Shown here: positions 20,200 to 27,500 of the stretch, piece after piece
How the letters are laid out: the number at the start of each line of letters is the position of its first letter
Numbering within the stretch: position 1 is the first letter of the stretch
NCBI GenBank assembly: GCA_001586965.3
Contig: LUCW03000016.1
Coordinates: forward strand, 340,001-367,500
Reading direction: 5' to 3'
Source of the DNA: Sphaeroforma sirkka
Lineage: Eukaryota; Opisthokonta; Ichthyosporea; Ichthyophonida
DNA: 27,500 bases
The notes under the pieces: model-generated
Database searches by the model: none
What the model was told of the DNA's origin: nothing
What the model saw: the letters and a program-made list of their open reading frames with translations, nothing else
Made by a program: the position numbers and the translations under genes

Positions 20200-21138
20200 A
20201 CCTATGTAAATTTCGATGGAAAATTACTAGGTTTCAAACTATATTAAACTAAAATACAATTTAGTCAGTTAGGATTTAGCAGTGGTAGCTTGTGTAAGAA
20301 TGATCGGGACTGCCTCTTGTTAAGAGCCTAAATATCCTCGATCACACAGGGCGTACCTCTAGCTGTTCTTTATTGAATAATTTTCACTAGAAGTACTAAG
20401 TGTTCATGACCACATGCCTAATTTGTAGATAGACATAATAACGTAAGTCACGTTAATACATTAGCTGATATAAATAAAGTTCCATCTGAAGAAAAGTTGA
20501 AAAAAGAAAAAGACTTATTGGATTTTGGAGATTGGCGGGAGGACCAAAATCTATAAGTAGTAGTTCGGAGATTATAAAATTTAGTTTATAATATCCTACA
20601 TCTACTAATGTCTCAAATAGGTCCAAGTAGATGAGTCATACCAAATACTCAGGCTATTGGAGCCATCAAAGTGAATTTAGAACACTTTGGAAATATTGGA
20701 AAAAAAGCTTGTACTAAGTTATTTAAAATACAAATAAAAACCAATGTATTATCTCAATTGATCTTGATATTTTAGACTGACCGGAGGCCGTATTTCTACA
20801 TTTGGTCTTCACGCCAATCTCCAAAATACAATAGGTCTTTTTCTTTTTTAGCTTTTCTTCAGACGGAACTTTATTTATAGTAGCCAATGTATTAACTTGA
20901 CTTACGTTCTCATGTCTATTTACAAATTAGGCATGTGGTCATGAACACTAAGTGCTTCTAGTGTAAATTATTTAATAAAGAACAGCTAGAGGTACGTCCT
21001 GTGTGATCGAGGATATTAAGTCTCTTACCAAGAGGCAGTCCCGATCTACCACTGCTAAATCCTAACTGACTTAAATTGTATTTTAGTTTATATAACATAG
21101 TTTAAAACATAGAAAGATCCATCGAAGTTTACACCTTC
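20200..21138. repeat. Large inverted repeat, arms about 340-350 bp
   Basis: The left arm (about 20200-20550) and right arm (about 20801-21138) are imperfect reverse complements over their full length, with a spacer of about 250 bp. The outer ends share a gtaaa-ttcgatgga core; the inner ends share attttggagattggcg. Differences are scattered substitutions and small indels, so the arms have diverged. No ORF spans it. It could be a foldback or MITE-like element or an old inverted duplication; I see no clear target-site duplication. Confidence 0.8.
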
Positions 21139-21158
21139 TTGGCTTCGAAAATGCGGGC

Positions 21159-21243
21159 TTGGTATTTTACTGGGGCCGTCCAAAGTAGTAGTTGGTATTT
21201 TACTGGGGCCGTCCAAAGTAGTAAGGCCGTCCAAAGTAGTAAA
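21159..21243 (+). repeat. 33-bp tandem repeat, 2.6 copies
   Basis: Unit ttggtattttactggggccg plus tccaaagtagtag occurs twice exactly, then a partial copy, directly outside the right arm of the large inverted repeat. Confidence 0.85.
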
Positions 21244-22434
21244 CGAACCTCCAACGACCTCCACTTCCTACCCTTATTCTTCCTGCCTCTACCCCTCCCA
21301 CCCACCTCCTCCCTTGAGATCCTACTTGATCTCCTTTATCATGCATCGGGTATTTAGTTATGTTTGTGTATGTGTGTTTGCGTGAGTTGGTAAATACTTA
21401 AAAAGGTAGCACTACATGATGTGATGCTTGGTGGAACATAGTGAAATAACATGGAGAGATAACTATGTTCAGAAATGGTATAAATACGCGGGAATATACG
21501 TTGAGAATGACATTTATAGAGAGTCAACATTTCGTATATTACACTGTGTTATTAACAAGGGGTTTCCACTTACAGTCAAGAAGTTGTTGGTTTCCTCTCC
21601 AATTTGGCCTTGTACTATAGTCTACGAGCGCACTACATTTGGGAATCAAGTGAATTCATCATGTGCGCGCCAAAAATACGGATAACGATCCCGGAATAAA
21701 AAAATACCATCCCGTAATCGAGCGGGCTATGCAATAAAAATAAAAGTATCCATGGTGGCCGCCACGGCCTTCTCATTTGGTTTTCTTTACAAAAAACAAG
21801 AAAGAAATAACAAAAACAATATGTATTTATTTATTGTAATTCGATTCGTCGCAATCTCGCACGAGTCGCAGCTCGCAGAGGTCTAGAAACCTGTTTCGAG
21901 TGTTGGGCGAGACTGCCTGAGAGAGGCAGAGAGGCTGAGCTCAGGAGAGTCTGAGACCTAAATAAGTAAATATTGTTGTATATTGTACTTTTGGTAAACA
22001 AAATTTGTTTTGTTTATATTAACTGTGTGTACATGTTTATACATAAATATAATTTTTAATTTAGAGCGGCCCATGAGTCCCATGACATCACCCGTGACTA
22101 TTTTCTTTTTATTATGTTTTTATATAAATATATATATATTTATATATATGAATACATCTCCAAAATTGGCTTGTAAATAGTTTTGGTTTAGAGATATTCA
22201 ATTCGAGGTGTGGTATGGTGACAGATCATAATAGATAGTTCATTCGTCATTTAAGAAATAGTGTACCAATTAAATCATATTTATTTGACACCATCCTGGT
22301 GTTCGAAATTCGACTGTTCGGCTGCGAAGGCTATGGTTCGCAATCAATTAAAAAAAAAGCAAAATATCGAAAATGATAACTGTTTTATTACTATTTATTG
22401 TTATTATTATTTACATTCCATTCTGCATCTATTC
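21244..22434. other. Featureless stretch
   Basis: Contains a short pyrimidine-rich tract (about 21260-21320), an ATG-less 85-codon frame (21428-21685) and an imperfectly self-complementary purine-rich segment (21890-21960). Nothing supportable as a gene or RNA. Confidence 0.4.
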
Positions 22435-22931
22435 TTCTTCCTGTCCGTTGAAGCCTGAAGACTGAAGGCTGAGGCTGGAAGAGTGGAGGATGGACAGCTG
22501 GAGCCTGGAGATGTTGCCTGCGAAATACATAGATTTAAAAATATAATACAAAAGTTGTTGTAGACAGTCGAATGTGTATTCAGTATACATAAATGCAGAA
22601 CTGATAGCAAGTGGAACATCCTGATTTTAATCGATTTGTATGTGTGTAATTACCTTTCTATCTGCACCACGTTACACTCAATTGTGATTTTAATTCATTT
22701 TTTATCTCTTTTTTTGTTTGCTTCTTGTTGTCCGTTGAAGGCTTGAAGCCCATAGGCTGGAGGTGTTGTCTGCCACATAAATTTGAATCTATACGAAAGT
22801 TGGTGTAGACAGTCTAATGTGTATTCAGTATGCATAAATGCAGAACTGATAGCAAGTGAAACATTATGAATCGAACGGTACGTATGAAATTGTTTATTCA
22901 TCTGCACCACGTTACACTCAATTGTGATTAT
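22435..22931 (+). repeat. ~240-285-bp tandem duplication
   Basis: Copy 1 (about 22435-22691) and copy 2 (about 22721-22931) share tgtccgttgaag, gtagacagtc, tgtgtattcagtat, gcataaatgcagaactgata and ctgcaccacgttacactcaa. Copy 2 lacks a stretch of about 45 bp. Confidence 0.85.
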
Positions 22932-23191
22932 ACTTCTACCAATGCTTGAGAACGCGGGTATATAGATATATATGTGATATGCACTGGAATGGGAATTAAC
23001 ATCAACCTAAACCCGTGAACAAAACGATTGAGAAGTATACAGCTAATTTAGACCTTTGAATTAATATCGTATTAACCAAAGCTCATAGCAACACCGCTAC
23101 GAAAATGTGTACCAGATGGAGGACATAGTTTAAACGTCACATTGCTATTTTTCATATTTCTGCATCTAGATGTTACATTTTTGTATCTAGA

Positions 23192-23194
<3 letters not shown>

Positions 23195-23249
<55 letters not shown>

Positions 23250-23361
23250 TACATACACATCACACACACACACACATATATATATATATACACACACACA
23301 CATATATATATATATATACACACACACACATTGCCAAAACACACACACACACACACATCAT

Positions 23362-23400
<39 letters not shown>

Positions 23401-23598
23401 TATGTCACACAATGCACACACACACATACGCGCGCACGCACGCACGCATCAATGTAATCATATATATATATATATCATGTATAGTAGCATATGATATATA
23501 TATATATATATATGTATTTTTAGACATTAATCACGCACGTATATATATATATCCATATATATCCATATATGCATATACATATACATGTATATATATAT

Positions 23599-23629
<31 letters not shown>

Positions 23630-23977
23630 ATACGCATGCAAAAAACACAAACATATTTTACATACAGTACACAGACGTGGGACGCATGACGCATACGCGC
23701 GCACGCACATCACACATCTACATATATATATATATACACGCACACACACATATCAACACATCAATATATATATATATATGCAATGTACACACACATGCAC
23801 GCACACGCGCACGCACGCATCAACAACATCAATATATATATATATATATATATATTCATATCATGCATATCACATATACGCACGCACGCAATGTCACAAC
23901 ACTACACATATGTAACATATACACATCGCAATAATATGTAATAATACATACATGCATATATATATATATATATATAA

Positions 23978-24016
<39 letters not shown>

Positions 24017-24550
24017 ATATTATATATACATGTTCATAACATATATATATAATCATAATAATAATATATATATATATAATACATATATATTATTATATAT
24101 ATACATGCATGCACATACGCACGCACATCATCACGCATCATCAACAACAATCGTCAATATGCAATACGCACAAACATACATACATATACATAACATATGT
24201 ATGTATACATTATTTTATATTATATACATGTTGTATCATAATAATTATGTTATTATTACATATTGCATATGTTCATTAATATATATATTATAATACATAA
24301 TAATATATATATAATAATAATAATACATAATATTATAATAATAATAATATATATAATAATATACATATTATTATATTAATATATATATAATATGTATATG
24401 TATATATATATATATATACATATATAATATATATGTATAATATACATATGCATGTGTGTATCATAATAATGTATATACATAATATACATATAGCCATTAT
24501 ACAATATCATAATAACCAACATATATATATACATATGCTGCATGTAATAT

Positions 24551-24598
<48 letters not shown>

Positions 24599-24626
24599 AT
24601 ATATAATAATACATATATACATATAT

Positions 24627-24657
<31 letters not shown>

Positions 24658-24659
24658 TG

Positions 24660-24733
<74 letters not shown>

Positions 24734-24750
24734 ACATACATACACACAAT

Positions 24751-24799
<49 letters not shown>

Positions 24800-24830
24800 A
24801 TAATATTCATATACTTCTTTTTCATATTCG

Positions 24831-24900
<70 letters not shown>
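23195..24900. repeat. 1.7-kb block of (TA)n, (CA)n, (TAA)n and gcacgca simple repeats
   Basis: Almost no complex sequence is present. Includes cgcgcacgcacgca islands and a final (TA)n run of about 65 bp (24836-24900). Confidence 0.95.
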
Positions 24901-24904
<4 letters not shown>

Positions 24905-25238
24905 ATTTATAAGCGATTACGGAGTGATTAATCATCTCCTGTTTGCGACCGCACAAGTAGCTGATTTGGGATCAGTTCTCAATGTAGTACAAGGATCTGA
25001 GCAAAAGTTTCCGCTTTCTCGGGAAACTGCAATGTACATTGTTCACTTAACCTGATACTTGTTTTTTCAACCTGCACTTCTTAGTCCCTATCGGAGGATA
25101 CAAGTATTGCTCTGATACTATTTCAGGAGGTTAGGAATCCATACACGAAATCAAATACTAACATTGCCCTGCCGCTGACTTCACCAATCACACGCCCTTT
25201 CCACTCGCTCAGGCCTTCTCAAACAACCTTTCAAGAAG

Positions 25239-26168
25239 ATGTCATTGGTAGATACAACTAACGCTGAAGTCCAGGAGGTGGCACCGGCGGTGGAAAGCAT
25301 TTCAACTGGAAGCGATCTGCTTATGCCAACCAAAGTGGATGCGGCGTCTGAGGCTGCAGAAGTCAAAGAAGCTGCCGCTGCCGCTGACGAGGGTACGTGC
25401 CTGTGTGCGTTGTGCAACATCGCTCTGCGGTGTTCTGTATGTCTGTATGAGCTTTTTTTTTGTATGTGGGCTATGGGTGGCTTAGATGTTATCGAAATGA
25501 ATTGTCTATGTGCTTGTTATCATGCATGCGTGTTTGTGTGTATATATGGCGCGTGTTTCACTCGTTTGTGACGCTGCCTTGGTTAAGAATACGTCTGCGA
25601 TTGTGGCTCCAGCTTATAAGTTATATTCGTCAAGGTGTTGGAATCTCAGCTATTCAGATTTAAAGACACATATACAGTTTTCAGACAAATGCTATATGAA
25701 GTGTGGGAATAGGTATATAACCTAACGCCCTGCATGACACACAGTGCTCTGTATGCATTAATATATATAGACAAGTATGCACGTCTTGTACGGAGTTATT
25801 TGTGTGTGTGTGTAGATAGTCCCGTAAAGGGTAGTCAGTTTGATATCGATACGCATGAGTAAACGTACCTTGGTTTGAGTTCATGCCAACATCCGTATAT
25901 AAGCGCCCACCAGTACAAGTGCAAGTGTCAACCAACAATCAACTCCATACACCTCTAAGCGGTAATCCACCGGTCGATAGGTTGCACACTCACGTTATGT
26001 ATATATTGTCATATAGAGCCCAAGGAAGAGGAGCACACATACTCGAGACAGATCTCCGAACTGATCGACGATTTTGATCCTCTAGCGGGAGGTGCGCCGG
26101 AAACCTCCGCTGCTAACCCCACTGCCGCCTTAAGCGACCTTAAGGGGATCGACATGACATCGACGTAG
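25239..26168 (+). CDS. Small acidic protein, two exons, complete, function unknown
   Basis: Exon 1 is 25239-25392 (51 codons plus one base, donor G|GTACGT) and exon 2 is 26017-26168 (acceptor atatag, stop TAG). The split codon rebuilds Glu and gives 101 residues. The protein is acidic and low-complexity: an N-terminal Val/Ala/Glu segment, an Ala-rich stretch (EVKEAAAAADE), a charged PKEEEHTYS, then an amphipathic acidic motif SRQISELIDDFDPL and a Gly/Ala/Ser/Thr-rich tail ending GIDMTST. No signal peptide or membrane segment is visible. The FDPL motif could be a short linear docking motif, as in endocytic adaptors, but that is speculation. The start context (caagaagATGtc) has A at -3, and a CCAAT pentamer lies about 50 bp upstream. 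A higher-order minisatellite starts 60 bp after the stop. I do not recognise the family. Confidence 0.7.
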
Positions 26169-26228
26169 GGATTTGTGTGTAAAAACAAGTAAAATACAAG
26201 CATTCCGTATATGTATGTATACACAATA

Positions 26229-26546
26229 GTCTGGTAGATGTCTTTAGTATAGGTGTACACAATAGTCTGGTAGATGTCTTAAGTATAGGTATACACAATA
26301 GTCTGGTATATGTCTTCAGTACAGGTATATACAAAAGTCTGGTATGTGTTTTTAGTATAGGTATACACAATAGGGTCTGGTAGATGTCTTTAGTATAGGT
26401 GTACACAATAGTCTGGTAGATGTCTTAAGTATAGGTATACACAATAGTCTGGTATATGTCTTCAGTACAGGTATATACAAAAAGTCTGGTATGTTTTTTT
26501 AGTATAGGTATACACAATAGGGTCTGGTAGATGTCTTTAGTATAGG
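26229..26546 (+). repeat. Higher-order minisatellite: ABCD-ABCD-A, 36-38-bp monomers
   Basis: Monomers A 26229, B 26265, C 26301, D 26337, A 26375, B 26411, C 26447, D 26484, partial A 26522. The core is gtctggtagatgtctt plus agtataggtatacacaata. The two ABCD blocks differ at about two positions, while A and C differ at about six. Confidence 0.9.
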
Positions 26547-26589
26547 AAGCTTCTAAGTTTCTGACTGCCTTTGTGCTTTACACGCACAG

Positions 26590-26721
26590 GGAGATCTAGA
26601 ACAAACACTGCTGGAGCACCGGACCACTAGCATATGTATGCTAGTCTCGTCATCGTATCCTATGTTAGAAAAAAAGTGCAACCATTCAATGTCAGTCAGC
26701 GCAACCAAAACAGTTCAATAA
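26590..26721 (+). CDS. Candidate terminal exon (43 codons)
   Basis: A strong acceptor (pyrimidine-rich run ending cgcacag) precedes an open frame beginning GDLEQTLLEHRTT, with LVSSSYPMLEKK in the middle, and closing at TAA 26719-26721. It could be an alternative last exon of the small acidic gene upstream, part of another gene, or chance. No donor that must pair with it was identified. Confidence 0.25.
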   Translation, partial: GDLEQTLLEHRTTSICMLVSSSYPMLEKKCNHSMSVSATKTVQ

Positions 26722-27500
26722 GTCGTCCCTGTGCCCCGCATGAGCACTTATTGGGATCCTGAAAGCCGACGACTGGACTACGTTTGTTTAGCCGGCACAG
26801 TCGTGCTAGCACACATAGCCGGTGATTTAAACCTCGCTGGCATCCTCCATATCACTGGAATAAGTAATAGGGTGTCCACTACAGATTACTAGTACGCTGA
26901 TTGGACAGTCAGTACCTTAGACGCGTGGACGTTGAATACGCCGCACTGTGCTTTGAGCTTTTAGTTTATGACGATAAGTGCGCTTATACAAAGCTACAGA
27001 CTACCGCCAAATCGAATTCGTTGGTGTCTTATGCTTATTACTGCTGTCTGCGACTATAATCTCCTGCGGTTCATAGGTATATGCACAAAATGGCCTCACA
27101 AGCGCATATCGACCACTCCGCGACATGCTTCAATGGCGATTGCACCGGCATACGAAACGACGCAGCAAAGAGGTTGAAAAGCGTTCCATACTCGATAACG
27201 TTGTTTGTATATATATATATAACAGGAAAAATTAAGGATCGCACAGATTGGAACATACGTTATTAATATACAGCATATAAAATTTGCGCTGGTGGTCTAC
27301 TTCTATATAGAGCCCTCGTAACCAACTACTATAGTCAGATATTACAACAAAACCACAGGCGTAGATGACAGTGTTGTCGCACATCTTCGCATGAATGATT
27401 TAGCTCATGTATTATACGCAATGTCGCCGCAAAAACATGGGGCATCGCGTGAATTTAGTGGCAGTATACTTTAGTTGAAGCGAACTAGGCATGGTTATAT
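26722..27500. other. Right-end segment without a supported gene
   Basis: Only short frames. The one at 27081-27266 (MHKMASQAHIDHSATC...) shows no recognisable domain and ends after a (TA)n run. Confidence 0.4.

Noticed and set aside
25181..25420. Minus-strand 79-codon Ala/Ser-rich frame
   Set aside because: Shadow of the first exon of the small acidic gene.
26140..26406. Minus-strand 88-codon frame with repeating ILKTSTRLL
   Set aside because: It is the translation of the 36-bp minisatellite, not a gene.

Overview
This looks like nuclear DNA of a eukaryote. The genes are split into small exons (82-343 nt) by GT-AG introns of about 0.1 to 1.8 kb, and introns and spacers are full of (TA)n/(CA)n microsatellites and 15-100 bp minisatellites. 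A STRAD pseudokinase, the partner of LKB1, points to an opisthokont/holozoan-type lineage. Together with the compact exons and minisatellite-rich introns, a unicellular holozoan such as an ichthyosporean is my best guess, but it is inference and no species marker was seen.

Layout. 1-6010 (minus): seven phase-consistent exons of a STRAD-like pseudokinase whose 3' end lies beyond the left edge; three of its introns carry tandem repeats. 6011-7873: microsatellite and upstream spacer with repeated AAACGTTTAAC palindromes. 7874-12633 (plus): complete four-exon gene for a bacterial-style MTAP/purine nucleoside phosphorylase; its last intron holds a possible LINE reverse transcriptase scrap. 12634-15270: minisatellites, a minus-strand integrase-tail scrap, and an unrecognised multi-exon plus-strand gene. 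15423-19560 (minus): a decayed Ty3/gypsy retrotransposon (gag, zinc knuckle, RT, RNase H, integrase) with stops, frameshifts and a destroyed RT active site. 20200-21138: a large inverted repeat with arms of about 340-350 bp. 21140-23190: mostly featureless DNA with a 0.25 kb tandem duplication. 23195-24900: 1.7 kb of almost pure simple repeat. 25239-26168 (plus): a complete two-exon gene for a 101-residue acidic protein, followed by a higher-order minisatellite (ABCD-ABCD-A) and a candidate exon at 26590-26721. The remainder to 27500 shows no supported gene.

The host genes do not form a pathway: STRAD belongs to LKB1/AMPK polarity and energy signalling, MTAP to methionine/purine salvage. They are divergently oriented about 1.9 kb apart. 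The most unusual theme is structural: two introns of the STRAD gene begin with tandem arrays that copy the 5' splice site itself, in one case together with the last bases of the exon.
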